Below, in pieces: positions 42,496 to 50,789 of a DNA stretch of 64,000 nucleotides. Numbering within the stretch: the stretch's first letter is position 1; every line of letters begins with the position of its first letter. The notes beneath the pieces are model-generated. The model ran no database searches and was not told the origin of the DNA. It saw only the letters and a program-made list of their open reading frames with translations. Source of the DNA: Paenibacillus fonticola DSM 21315 (GTDB lineage Bacteria > Bacillota > Bacilli > Paenibacillales > Paenibacillaceae); contig NZ_KB907269.1 in NCBI RefSeq assembly GCF_000381905.1, positions 32,089 to 96,088 of the forward strand, written 5' to 3'. The translations under genes and the position numbers were made by a program.

Positions 42496-42519
42496 TAATG
42501 TGATATGTCTATCACATTA
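42496..42519. promoter_or_regulatory. TetR operator copy 2
   Basis: TAATGTGATA-TGTC-TATCACATTA is a perfect 10-bp-arm palindrome. It overlaps the -35 region of the tetR promoter, whose TATAAT lies at 42533-42538, so binding would repress tetR-psd and probably the SDR arm. Confidence 0.82.
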
Positions 42520-42559
42520 GCCTTTGTTGTGATATAATTACGAAAAAAGGGGTGCACAC

Positions 42560-43183
42560 ATGCAGAATAACAAACGAAATTATCATCATGGAAACTTAAA
42601 AGAAACGCTAATACGAACCTCGATGGAAATGATTTCAGAACATGGGATTCAAGGCTTTTCCGTGGCCAAGGTAGCGAAAAATGCGGGAGTTGCAATTAGC
42701 GCTCCTTATCGTCATTTCCCTAATCGAGAAAGCTTGCTTGCGGAAACCGGGATCGTTTTTCTAACGGAACTCACATCGAGAATGAAGTCTGCAGCAACCG
42801 AAGCGGGTAATGATCCAATTGAGCGTGTGGCTTCTGTTGCCGGCGCCTATGTGCAGTATGCACTTGAACATAATGTCAGTTTTCAATTATTTTCCGCAGC
42901 CAGAGAATCTCAGCTGACCACATTCCATGAACGAAGCCGCGAGATGATCAATTTTCTTTTTACGTTAACGCAGGAAGCTGTTCCTGAAGCAACATGGGAT
43001 GAATTGCTCGAGCTTATGGAAGCACTGCTTGCTCTCGTTCAGGGATACGCAGATATGTTCCATCAAGGGCATTTTTCTCAGTTAAATTTGACAAAGAATC
43101 AGATAGCAAGACGTTCAGCTATCGCCGCCAAACTGCTTATCAACGGGTGGAATCAATGCAGAAAGGATGTTGAGCAAACGTAA
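42560..43183 (+). CDS. TetR-family transcriptional regulator
   Basis: A 207-residue repressor. The N-terminal HTH is NYHHGNLKETLIRTSMEMIS ... FSVAKVAKNAGVAISAPYRHFPNRESLLAE (split here), and the C-terminal ligand domain is of the WHG type (residues about 80-200). It most likely binds the two palindromes in front of it and controls both the SDR-MBL-pssA arm and psd, whose start overlaps its stop (TAATG). The inducer is unknown; a lipid-derived aldehyde or alcohol is a guess from the neighbours. Confidence 0.92.
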   Translation: MQNNKRNYHHGNLKETLIRTSMEMISEHGIQGFSVAKVAKNAGVAISAPYRHFPNRESLLAETGIVFLTELTSRMKSAATEAGNDPIERVASVAGAYVQYALEHNVSFQLFSAARESQLTTFHERSREMINFLFTLTQEAVPEATWDELLELMEALLALVQGYADMFHQGHFSQLNLTKNQIARRSAIAAKLLINGWNQCRKDVEQT

Positions 43184-43992
43184 TGATGAAATGGCTGATG
43201 CGATCCATGACTGAGCTCGGTTCGCGCAAATGGATTTCTCGTTTGACGGGCAGGCTGGCGCAGTCTTCGGTGAGTCGGGTGTTTATACGTTCGTTTGCCC
43301 GAATCTACCGAATCCAGGTTCATGAAGCGGAGAAGCCGATCAGCGAATATCGTTCTCTGAACGAATTTTTTACGCGACGCCTTAAGCCCGGAGCGCGCCT
43401 TATCGATAACGATCCCGCTACGCTCGTCTGTCCCGTAGACGCGCTGATTACGGGGGCAGGCCCGGTGAAATCAGGCACGATATTCAACATTAAGGGACAG
43501 GACTACGCAATCGAAGAGTTGCTGGGATGTTCTCCCCGGGCAGCTAAATATGCCGAGGGCTTCTATCTTGTTCTTTACTTGAGTCCGACTGATTATCACC
43601 GAATTCACGTCCCTGTAGACGGCACGATCGTCGAGCGTGTTCACATCCAAGGCAAGGTCTACCCGGTGAACGAGTTTGGTCTTCGACATATGAAAATGGT
43701 GCTGAGCCGCAATGAGCGGCTGACGACCTATATTCGTTACTCCGACGGCGAGATCGCGGTCATTAAGGTAGGCGCTATGAACGTCAGTAGTATCAAGTAC
43801 GTAGATCCGTTGGCTAAGGATGTCAAGAAAGGCCAGGAATTGGCTTATTTCGAATTCGGCTCCACCGTGGTGCTTCTCACAGAGAGTCATACGTTTACTC
43901 TTCGCAAGGATTTGAATCCGGGCATGAAGGTTCACATGGGCGAGTCGCTTGGCACGTTGCGCCTTTCCAATATCATAAAAGGAAGAGGATGA
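43183..43992 (+). CDS. psd: Phosphatidylserine decarboxylase
   Basis: A 269-residue proenzyme. It has LNEFFTRRLKPGARLID, the substrate-loop LSPTDYHRIHVPVDG, and the self-cleavage site FGSTVVLL near the C-terminus, where Ser227 becomes the pyruvoyl group. It turns phosphatidylserine into phosphatidylethanolamine, so it completes the pathway begun by pssA 2.6 kb away on the other strand. The ATG overlaps the tetR stop and has no good ribosome site of its own, so translation is likely coupled. Confidence 0.95.
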   Translation: MMKWLMRSMTELGSRKWISRLTGRLAQSSVSRVFIRSFARIYRIQVHEAEKPISEYRSLNEFFTRRLKPGARLIDNDPATLVCPVDALITGAGPVKSGTIFNIKGQDYAIEELLGCSPRAAKYAEGFYLVLYLSPTDYHRIHVPVDGTIVERVHIQGKVYPVNEFGLRHMKMVLSRNERLTTYIRYSDGEIAVIKVGAMNVSSIKYVDPLAKDVKKGQELAYFEFGSTVVLLTESHTFTLRKDLNPGMKVHMGESLGTLRLSNIIKGRG

Positions 43993-44317
43993 TGTGAACA
44001 TAGCCGAACGGATGTTGGCCATCGCCATAGCGATCCTTACGGACTCGTTTTTTCCCAGGAAGATAATGAGTAGGAACACATCGAAAGGTTTGATGTGGAA
44101 TGTACTTTGACGACGGATGGCGAACCGAATGATTTGACTTTGAGTGTGGAGTGGCTATAGTTGTGACAGCAGAATTGACGGTTATCCTTATTTTGTTCAG
44201 AATGACTACATAGGTTTTGATGTGTAAATGACTTTCTGTTATTGCAACTGGATATAGAGGATGAATGCAGTCACACTCCCAGCAATGGGCAATAAGCAAG
44301 TAGAAAGGAGGATCCCT
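43993..44317. other. Gene-poor stretch with a coding-like remnant
   Basis: A 28-codon open stretch (44074-44157, TAG at 44158-44160) reads ECTLTTDGEPNDLTLSVEWL at its end and looks like the tail of a lost gene. A GTG-started 38-codon frame at about 43993 looks random. No complete gene is supported. Confidence 0.4.
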
Positions 44318-44554
44318 ATGGAAGTAACCGCACAAGAAGTGGCTGAATGGATGGTCAAGGAAATCAGGTCTACGGGAACGCTATACCAGACCGATGCGAT
44401 TGAATATGTGAAGACCCACTTCGGCGAACAATTCATATTTGTGAATGAGAATGGAAATACATCGCTGTCTAAAGAGGTGAAGAAGGCATTCCGCAAACTC
44501 CACGGCGGCAGAATTGCTTGGGACCGCGACGGATTCTTTTGGGCTTGGACCTAA
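44318..44554 (+). CDS. Conserved hypothetical protein (DUF6953-like)
   Basis: A 78-residue protein: EVAEWMVKEIRSTGTLYQTD, then VKTHFGEQFIFVNENGN and FRKLHGGRIAWDRDGFFWAW. I recognise this as a widespread small bacterial family tentatively matching DUF6953, with no known function. A strong AGAAAGGAGG site fixes the start at ATG 44318; the track-long frame from 44261 is not needed. The aromatic C-terminus is characteristic. Confidence 0.75.
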   Translation: MEVTAQEVAEWMVKEIRSTGTLYQTDAIEYVKTHFGEQFIFVNENGNTSLSKEVKKAFRKLHGGRIAWDRDGFFWAWT

Positions 44555-44621
44555 GGAGGCATTGGCCGAAGTAGACCGGAGCTGCTGCATGCTTACTATC
44601 GCATGTCGCTTGTTACAACGC

Positions 44622-44672
44622 TACGTGATCGTGCAGGATCTTGATGGCAACTTAATCAATCTTTTCGCTTAG
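44622..44672 (+). pseudogene. Remnant of a VOC/glyoxalase-family C-terminus
   Basis: The frame ends YVIVQDLDGNLINLFA-stop, the usual last strand of VOC-superfamily proteins (DPDGNLIxLF). Upstream, the frame runs back to about 44568 without recognisable domain sequence, so only the tail survives. Confidence 0.5.
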
Positions 44673-44756
44673 TAGGGATGCCAACATAAGATTTACTAAT
44701 TCAGGACACCCAAGCGGATGCCTTGAATATCGCCTTTTGAGTAATATGCTGAGCCT

Positions 44757-44764
44757 TATCATAA
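44757..44764 (+). repeat. Degenerate att-like core
   Basis: CCTTATCATAAATAAAGG contains the 8-bp SCC crossover core TATCATAA but lacks the GAACCG left half. It may be a worn attachment site just after the VOC remnant. Confidence 0.3.
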
Positions 44765-44863
44765 ATAAAGGATAAATTTTTTCTCAAGCAGAGGCTGCCA
44801 AGGGAGTTATCAATATACTCTCTGAACGCTACCCTAAATTTGCAGTGCTGTCTTTTCCATTAT

Positions 44864-44908
44864 ACAAGCCAAAGGGAGCCATGATATAAAGGGCTCCCTT
44901 TGGCTTGT
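44864..44908. terminator. 17-bp perfect hairpin after the DMT gene
   Basis: ACAAGCCAAAGGGAGCC and GGCTCCCTTTGGCTTGT are perfectly complementary around an 11-nt loop, 26 bp past the DMT stop on the minus strand. There is no T run; it may still terminate or protect the mRNA. Confidence 0.7.
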
Positions 44909-44934
44909 CGTAAGTCCATTACTGTGTAGGCTTA

Positions 44935-45846
44935 TTACCTCTCGGTAGGGGATAATTTCAGTTTATCGTCTTGTGTTTTCCTTGTTCTCTGTCCCTGCAC
45001 AGTGGCTAGAACTACGCCGGAAATGATGAGAACAGATCCTGCCACTTGCGTTAAGGAAATCGGGGTGCCGAGCGTGATATAGCCTAAAATCATGGCGACA
45101 AACGGTTGTAAATTCAGAAACAGGGAGGCTTTAGCCGCCCCTACCTTGCGGATCTGCGCATTCCAGATAACCGCGCATAAGCCCTGAATAAGCAGCGCCG
45201 ATCCGACCAAGAGAACCCACCACCAGAATTGAGGTTGTACCTGTACGCGAGGCTCACTCCAGACCGCCACCGGATATACCGAGATGCAGCCTAGCACGGT
45301 GGTATACACCGTTGCGACAAACGCATCCATACGTTCCGTCAGCTTTTTCATGAGGATCATAGATCCCGACAATGCCAGCATACAGATAAACATGATCCAG
45401 ACGCCTTCGGTAATGGCTGTGCCCATGCTTCCGCCAGTTCCAACTACGAAGAAGACACCGGCGAGGGCGACAATTGAGCCTGCAGCCATGCGTATCGTTA
45501 ACGGCTCTTTCAAAAATAAGCGGGCAAACAGCGCCGTAAAAATTGGAGCTAACGATAAGATGAGCGAAGCCGTGGTTGCGTCCGTTGTCCGGAGACCCGT
45601 AAAGAAAGAAACTTGGTGAAGCAGCATCCCGATTAGAACGAAGGGGACCAAATAAACGGAGTCGCGGAACGTAATCTTCGTTAAGCCACGGGTTACAACC
45701 AAATAAATAAGCAGGAACGCCGATGAAACCATAAGCCGGTATGCTGACAGATGCAAGGCAGGAAATGCTTCCAGCAGCAGCGAGCCTAAGACGAAGTTGC
45801 TCCCGTAAAGGGCTGCGCAGAACAAGAGAAGCAAATAAGTTCGCAA
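44935..45846 (-). CDS. DMT-superfamily (EamA) exporter
   Basis: A 303-residue protein with ten predicted helices in two EamA halves (about 1-137 and 147-285). The start YLLLLFCAALYGSNFVLGSLL and LILSLAPIFTALFARLFLKEP are typical. Members export amino acids or metabolites; the substrate is unknown. It starts with TTG 45846, exactly where the ridA remnant breaks off, so its ribosome site (AGAAGG) lies inside former ridA sequence. The first helix looks complete, so the protein is probably intact. Confidence 0.88.
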   Translation of the reverse strand: MRTYLLLLFCAALYGSNFVLGSLLLEAFPALHLSAYRLMVSSAFLLIYLVVTRGLTKITFRDSVYLVPFVLIGMLLHQVSFFTGLRTTDATTASLILSLAPIFTALFARLFLKEPLTIRMAAGSIVALAGVFFVVGTGGSMGTAITEGVWIMFICMLALSGSMILMKKLTERMDAFVATVYTTVLGCISVYPVAVWSEPRVQVQPQFWWWVLLVGSALLIQGLCAVIWNAQIRKVGAAKASLFLNLQPFVAMILGYITLGTPISLTQVAGSVLIISGVVLATVQGQRTRKTQDDKLKLSPTER

Positions 45847-45989
45847 GCAGATGCGCCTTCTTTCAAATTTCCTTCAGCATCAATCGGAAGCATGCCCGAC
45901 GTATAGACGGCATTTCCTAAAGCGATGGCCTGCGAATAAGGGCTGATAGCTGCGGGTGCTTTTGTTGTTGTAATAGCGGTATGGCTCAT
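45847..45989 (-). pseudogene. ridA: Truncated ridA (enamine/imine deaminase), N-terminal 48 codons
   Basis: From ATG 45989 the frame reads the RidA start KAPAAISPYSQAIALGNAVY and TSGMLPIDAEGNLKEGASA, then similarity stops at the next codon, where the DMT exporter begins in another frame. About 75 residues, including the catalytic Arg loop, are missing. AGAGGAA precedes the ATG. A deletion probably joined ridA to the exporter gene, which may now be transcribed from the ridA promoter. Confidence 0.85.
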
Positions 45990-46113
45990 CGTATTTAATT
46001 CCTCTCCGTCTCTTTTGATAAATGGGTGAAGAAAAAGGCCCGAGGCGACAATGCCCGGGCCTCTCATTAGGCAAGCAATATAATCTTAAAGATCCGCTCG
46101 TGCAGTGGCAGCT

Positions 46114-47112
46114 TTACTTCGCCGGCGCGTATGCTTCATCCAAGAAACCGCGGATGGCTTGAAAAGCCTGAAGTCTGTTTTTCTCCAGTAATACCATGTG
46201 CGTCCCTTCACCGATTTCCACCCAGCGGCGATAAGCGGCCCCTGTCAAGGAAGTGAAGAAATTCTGGGCCAATTCAAGAGGGACATCGATATCCCACTCG
46301 GCATGGACAAGAAGGACAGGAACCGTGATATCCTTAGGATCATAGAAAGCTTTGCCAGCCGTCCAGTATTCGCGGATATCCAGAATAGGGCCGTTGGTCG
46401 CCCGGATATGCTCAGGATGATCGGTTAAGCTCCCCGGATCCGAAGCAAGAGTGGCTTTGACCCATTGTTCAAACCAACCGTCCGGAATCAGATCACCGCG
46501 TTTATGTTCTGGCGCCGCGCTGAGCCAGCGTTCCTTCGTGCTGCCGACAGCAACAAGGCGATATGAACCGAGTGGGCCTCCGGTATCGATCGGAACCGGT
46601 TTGGAGCTTAGCCATTGCGGTGCAACAAGCGTAAGCTTGTTTACTATCTCGTTGTTTTGGCTGGTATAAGCTCCCGCGACCGTTCCCCCCCAAGACATTC
46701 CCAGTATGTTGACCTTCGTTAAATTCCGGCGTTTCAGAACGTAGTCCACGGCTGTACCCAAGTCCCGGACCCCTGTCTCCGTGCGGACAAGCGGCGGATT
46801 AAGGTCGGCAGGCTGCTCCATCTCAGGCGGTCTTGTCGAGCCGCCGTAGCCGCGAACGTCCACGGCGTATACGTCATAGCCATGGCCGGCAAGGTAGTCC
46901 AGAAAAGTGAAGCCGTCCAGCTCCACATCGTACAGACTGCCAATTGAATAGGTAGCGCCATGAACCATCACGATTGTTTTTTCGTTTGAGAAGGTATTCA
47001 TGGAAGCGGGACGTTTATTTCGTATATAAAGCTCGATTCCGGGCGTATCGCTCGGGATACGCAGGTCTTCGGTCACGATATGGTTATCTTTAAGAAAATC
47101 ACGGGTTGTCAT
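46114..47112 (-). CDS. Alpha/beta hydrolase
   Basis: A 332-residue hydrolase: oxyanion region VMVHGATYSIG, nucleophile elbow GMSWGG (Ser), acid in VLLVHAEWDIDVP and catalytic His in GEGTHMVLLE. No signal peptide. The family includes esterases, epoxide hydrolases and haloperoxidase-like enzymes; the substrate cannot be told. AAAGGTG lies nine bases before the ATG. It follows an MBL hydrolase by 42 bp and probably shares its transcript. Confidence 0.88.
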   Translation of the reverse strand: MTTRDFLKDNHIVTEDLRIPSDTPGIELYIRNKRPASMNTFSNEKTIVMVHGATYSIGSLYDVELDGFTFLDYLAGHGYDVYAVDVRGYGGSTRPPEMEQPADLNPPLVRTETGVRDLGTAVDYVLKRRNLTKVNILGMSWGGTVAGAYTSQNNEIVNKLTLVAPQWLSSKPVPIDTGGPLGSYRLVAVGSTKERWLSAAPEHKRGDLIPDGWFEQWVKATLASDPGSLTDHPEHIRATNGPILDIREYWTAGKAFYDPKDITVPVLLVHAEWDIDVPLELAQNFFTSLTGAAYRRWVEIGEGTHMVLLEKNRLQAFQAIRGFLDEAYAPAK

Positions 47113-47154
47113 AAGCTCAGCACCTTTCGTATTGGATTTTGTTGTCAGGTTGTA

Positions 47155-48051
47155 TTAAATAAAGTTCCACTTATACTTGCCCTCGCTGCGAGTCACGTAC
47201 CCCGCCGCGCTTCCGGGGAAATGCGTACTGAAATAAATGACTGGGAGATCCGCTATGAGCTCTAGCACCCTAAGCCGTGTAATACGCGCTTGATCGGTAA
47301 ATTCGCAGTACATGGAATTCCATTCCGGATTATAGACCTGAAACGGATGGTGCATCACATCGGCGCCGAATAAAGCTTCTTCCCCGCCAGATTTGAGACG
47401 GATGGACATTTGGCCGATGCTGTGGCCGGGTGTCGGAATGAATGTGAATATATCAAGAAATTCTCCGCCCTCAGGGCCAATGGTCTGCGTTAATCCGGCT
47501 TCAACAACAGGCAATACGCTTTCTTCGTAAACGTTAAAATTTGCTTCGTTTGCTTTGTTGTGGCTGGCCTCGCTGGAGTAATATTGCTGTTCTACGAGGG
47601 GAAATATGTATTTGGCATTGGGGAAGGTCGGTACCCATTTTCCGTCCACAAGCTTTGTATTCCAGCCGACATGGTCCACATGCAGATGCGTCAGCAGAAC
47701 GTAGTCCACTTCCTCCGGTGTAACCCCTGCCTCCTTCAGCCGCTGAAGATAGGGGAGCTGGAGATTGGCGAGATCGGGATTTAAAGGCAGGTTTTTATCG
47801 TTTCCTGTAGCCGTATCGATAAGGATCGTATGCTTCGGAGTTTTCACCACCCACGTTCCAATGCTGACGATAAGCTTAGAATTGCCATCGATCAGGCCGG
47901 CCGGAAGAGAGTTCCGATTCTCCTCCAGGAACAGGGGGTTCCACGATCCCGGAAAATATACTTCTGGCGGAATACCGTCCAGCATCATCTCCGTGATACG
48001 CGTCACGGTAACATCACCGACTCGATAGACCTTGGGAATTTTAGCAGTCAT
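47155..48051 (-). CDS. MBL-fold hydrolase, lactonase-like
   Basis: A 298-residue metallo-hydrolase with the full two-metal set: THLHVDHVGWN, PTPGHSIGQMS and FGADVMHHP, and a late His in YFSTHFPGS. The layout matches the AiiA/AttM/YtnP-like branch that includes N-acyl-homoserine lactonases, but the activity is not certain. AAAGGAG is well placed before the ATG at 48051. It heads the minus operon MBL-hydrolase-(ridA)-DMT, divergent from a cupin-type regulator. Confidence 0.88.
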   Translation of the reverse strand: MTAKIPKVYRVGDVTVTRITEMMLDGIPPEVYFPGSWNPLFLEENRNSLPAGLIDGNSKLIVSIGTWVVKTPKHTILIDTATGNDKNLPLNPDLANLQLPYLQRLKEAGVTPEEVDYVLLTHLHVDHVGWNTKLVDGKWVPTFPNAKYIFPLVEQQYYSSEASHNKANEANFNVYEESVLPVVEAGLTQTIGPEGGEFLDIFTFIPTPGHSIGQMSIRLKSGGEEALFGADVMHHPFQVYNPEWNSMYCEFTDQARITRLRVLELIADLPVIYFSTHFPGSAAGYVTRSEGKYKWNFI

Positions 48052-48275
48052 TCTTTTAACTCCTTTCGTCCTTCTAACTTATCTCTTTGATCCGGATAAC
48101 AAGGAGGCCATTGAATCAATGTGATTCGTTTCTCATTATCCATGAGAATTTCGCTGTAAATGAAAATGATTCTGTTGAAACGAACGATCGCTAAGAAACC
48201 CGGGTAAGATTCGTTCACCAACCTTGATTAAATGGTAGCCCAATAATGGCGCTAACTCAACGTTTTTACACCGTA

Positions 48276-48292
48276 ATTTCGCTCTAGTGAAA
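48276..48292. promoter_or_regulatory. Operator-like inverted repeat A of the cupin regulator
   Basis: ATTTCGC-TCTA-GTGAAA, a near-palindrome related to repeat B 61 bp downstream; both lie between the divergent MBL and XRE-cupin genes. Confidence 0.5.
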
Positions 48293-48335
48293 GGGCTTGA
48301 TATTGCTCATGTTTACGCCTATTATAAATATACAA

Positions 48336-48354
48336 ATTTCGCCGATAGCGAAAT
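48336..48354. promoter_or_regulatory. Operator-like inverted repeat B of the cupin regulator
   Basis: ATTTCGC-CGATA-GCGAAAT, perfect 7-bp arms, 26 bp before the regulator start and close to a TATAAA box; a position that fits autorepression. Confidence 0.6.
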
Positions 48355-48380
48355 CATATCGAAATTTAGGAGGTTTGCAC

Positions 48381-48926
48381 ATGAATTCGATCGGCGAAGC
48401 CATTCGAAGCACGCGAAAAAAACAGAAATTAACGCTTAAGAAGGTAGCTCAAGCAGCCTCTGTATCCTTATCTTTTCTCAGTGAAATTGAACGCGATAAG
48501 GCGAATCCGTCCATCAGTGTTCTGAAGCGCGTAGCAAATGCATTAAACGTGAATTTTACCGATTTGTTCGGCGAGGAGAAACGAAGCATTGTCGTTAGAA
48601 AAAACGAACGCAAACCTTTGGTACATTCCGAAGGTTCCCGTATTACCTGGTACGCGCTCAGCCAAGGAAGCAACAACCGAATGGGACCGATATGGGGAGT
48701 GTTGGAAGAAGGAGCGGCTTATGGCGACATCGGCGTCGGCCATAGCGATGGCGAGGAATTTCTTTTTGTCCACTCCGGGCGTTTGGAGTTTATGCTGGGC
48801 AATGAACGTTACACGCTCGAAGAAGGGGACAGCATCTATTATGATGCCAGAATCCCCCATAGTTATAAGAATATCTGGGATGGCGAAACGCTGCTAATAG
48901 CGGTTGCTACCCCGCCTACTTTTTGA
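48381..48926 (+). CDS. XRE-family regulator with cupin sensor domain
   Basis: A 181-residue protein. The XRE helix-turn-helix is at about 1-60 (IRSTRKKQKLTLKKVAQAAS, VSLSFLSEIERDKANPSIS) and a cupin_2 domain at about 100-175 (GDIGVGHSDGEEFLFVHSGRLE, LEEGDSIYYDARIPHSYKN). Such proteins sense a small metabolite in the cupin and repress nearby genes. The start is ATG 48381 after TAGGAGGT. Targets are likely itself and the divergent MBL-hydrolase-DMT unit. Confidence 0.92.
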   Translation: MNSIGEAIRSTRKKQKLTLKKVAQAASVSLSFLSEIERDKANPSISVLKRVANALNVNFTDLFGEEKRSIVVRKNERKPLVHSEGSRITWYALSQGSNNRMGPIWGVLEEGAAYGDIGVGHSDGEEFLFVHSGRLEFMLGNERYTLEEGDSIYYDARIPHSYKNIWDGETLLIAVATPPTF

Positions 48927-49031
48927 CGGAACGGAATTGGAGGTACATCCGTACGAACCGCTGTTGACCATTTATGAAGAACAGCGGAAAGGAACTCCTT
49001 TAGCATTTTTCGCCGATAGCCCCGTTAAGCT

Positions 49032-49047
49032 GAACCGTATCATAAGT
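49032..49047 (+). repeat. SCC-like attachment site 2
   Basis: A perfect copy of GAACCGTATCATAAGT, followed by AGGGCGAAG where rlmH has GAAGCGAAT. It separates the cupin/hydrolase segment from the MarR segment. Confidence 0.72.
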
Positions 49048-49237
49048 AGGGCGAAGTTTTTCGGAGATACCCGAGTTCTTGGAAAGGCACTTTCCCAGAC
49101 ATGAGTTTGGGATGGATCTTACTCAGAGGAAAAGGGGGGTAAACGGGCTGCTGCTTGCTGAAGCAAAGGCCTCCTCCGTTTTTGGCGGAAGGGGCCGGTT
49201 CAATTGACGTTCAACATATTGGTTTCAAAAAACGTGG

Positions 49238-49708
49238 TCACGGCGTCGAGGCACTACTAGACGCTGAAGACCTTTTTTTTGTTCTTTCCGCCAGCCTCGT
49301 AATCGACTCAATGTCTAGATCAGTTAACTGATCTAGGAAATGTTTGCGTATGGCCATGGAGACAATTGGCCGGGCATCATCTAATGCTGACTTTCCAATG
49401 GGAGTGATGATGACCTGAACACCGCGATCGGTGTCTAATGGTTTCCTCATCACCAGCTTGCGTTTCTCCATCCGCGTCAGATGATGTGACAATCGGCTCT
49501 TATCCCAGTCCATGGATTCCGCCAGCTCCTGTTGGCGAAGGCTGCCGTCCCCCAGAAGGTCTAACCGGTCCAGTACTCCATAATCGCCCTCTGATAGTCC
49601 GGTGTGATCGGACATCTCTTTGATTACGCGACCGAAGATGCTGTGAAAGGAGCCTTTCCACTTATACCATAATTGAATTTCTTCTTCGTTCAGTTCGCTC
49701 TTATTCAT
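49238..49708 (-). CDS. MarR-family transcriptional regulator
   Basis: A protein of about 156 residues with the winged helix LRQQELAESMDWDKSRLSHHL and TRMEKRKLVMRKPLDTDRGVQV (MarR wing with conserved Asp-Arg). I start at ATG 49708; the ribosome site is weak, and the frame is open to 49744. Two GGTTGA-type palindromes lie at and just above its start, so it probably represses itself and the divergent hydrolase pair. Confidence 0.9.
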   Translation of the reverse strand: MNKSELNEEEIQLWYKWKGSFHSIFGRVIKEMSDHTGLSEGDYGVLDRLDLLGDGSLRQQELAESMDWDKSRLSHHLTRMEKRKLVMRKPLDTDRGVQVIITPIGKSALDDARPIVSMAIRKHFLDQLTDLDIESITRLAERTKKRSSASSSASTP

Positions 49709-49724
49709 GTAATCATCATAGCAT

Positions 49725-49740
49725 GGTTGACGCATCAACC
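49725..49740. promoter_or_regulatory. MarR operator copy 1
   Basis: GGTTGA-CGCA-TCAACC, perfect 6-bp arms, 17 bp upstream of the marR start codon. Confidence 0.65.
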
Positions 49741-49763
49741 GCAACGTGCTACAGTTATCGAAG

Positions 49764-49777
49764 GTTGATACGTCAAC
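49764..49777. promoter_or_regulatory. MarR operator copy 2
   Basis: GTTGA-TACG-TCAAC, the same motif 38 bp from copy 1 and 39 bp before the hydrolase start. Confidence 0.65.
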
Positions 49778-49815
49778 TAACTAATACTGAGAAGTCTAAG
49801 AAAGGAACATCTATT

Positions 49816-50736
49816 ATGCAAATGAACGTAAGTACGTCTACTCCAGTTATTTCGTTTAAGCCGGTAGTACTATCGGCCCCAAGCCGTGGCGAGGATTTGC
49901 AAGTGCGAGTATCAGCGCCAGCGACGGGTAGCCAATTGCCTATTATTATTTTCTCGCAAGGCTTTGGTTGGTCGATGGACAGCTATGCTCCGTTAGTCGA
50001 CTACTGGGCTGCTCACGGCTTCGTGGTCATTCAACCCACCCATCTCGACTCGAGGACGCTGAATCTTCCCCCTGACGATCCCCGTACACCACTGATCTGG
50101 CGTTTCCGCGTCGAAGACCTAAAGCTCATCCTTGACCAACTTGATCTTATTGAAGCTTCCGTTCCAGGCCTCAGCGGACGTCTCGACCGAAGCAGTATTG
50201 CCGCAGCCGGACACTCCTGGGGAGGCCAAACGGTGAGCATTCTGCTCGGCGCGCGAGTCCTCGATGCCAATGGCGAACCGGGAGAGGACATGTCCGACTC
50301 GCGGATCAAGGCGGGCGTATTGCTTTCCACGACAGGCCTTGGTGGAGCTGACCTGACTCCGTTCGCGGCAGAGCACTTCCCATTCATGCACCCGAGCTTC
50401 TCTGAGATGAGGACGCCGACTCTTGTGGTCGCGGGGGATCATGACCAATCCCACCTGTCCACTCGGGGGCCTGACTGGTTCACGGACCCCTACTTCCTGA
50501 GCCCGGGCAGCAAGAGCCTACTCACCCTCTTCGGGGCAGAACATATACTTGGCGGAATCTCCGGGTACAACGTCGCGGAGACGACGGACGAGAACCCCGA
50601 ACGAGTTGCGTTGCTCCGGCAGCTCACATGGTCGTACCTACGCGATGCGCTCGACCTCGACAATTCCAGTTGGTTGGAAGCCCGCAAAGCTCTGGAAGAG
50701 AGTACCAATCCGTTAGGTCGAATTGAATCCAAATAA
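49816..50736 (+). CDS. Alpha/beta hydrolase (PET-hydrolase/chlorophyllase-like), copy 1
   Basis: A 306-residue hydrolase: PIIIFSQGFGWSMDSYAPL (oxyanion region), AAAGHSWGGQT (nucleophile Ser), LVVAGDHD (acid) and GAEHILGG (His). No signal peptide is visible. It is about 40% alike its neighbour and ends with ETTDENPERVALLRQL in both. Codon use is GC-rich (many CTC/GCC/GTC), unlike flanking genes, which suggests transfer from a high-GC donor such as an actinobacterium. AAAGGAA precedes ATG 49816. Confidence 0.88.
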   Translation: MQMNVSTSTPVISFKPVVLSAPSRGEDLQVRVSAPATGSQLPIIIFSQGFGWSMDSYAPLVDYWAAHGFVVIQPTHLDSRTLNLPPDDPRTPLIWRFRVEDLKLILDQLDLIEASVPGLSGRLDRSSIAAAGHSWGGQTVSILLGARVLDANGEPGEDMSDSRIKAGVLLSTTGLGGADLTPFAAEHFPFMHPSFSEMRTPTLVVAGDHDQSHLSTRGPDWFTDPYFLSPGSKSLLTLFGAEHILGGISGYNVAETTDENPERVALLRQLTWSYLRDALDLDNSSWLEARKALEESTNPLGRIESK

Positions 50737-50789
50737 GAGTAATTGATCTCTCAAAGAAGGGACCATCCTAAAAAAGGAGAGTGTTACTA

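Noticed and set aside
48904..49104. A 66-codon frame running through att site 2 (GTELEVHPYEPLLTIYEEQR...)
   Set aside because: It looks partly protein-like, but its start lies inside the regulator gene, it has no ribosome site of its own, and no family was recognised. It may be a gene tail lost at the att junction.
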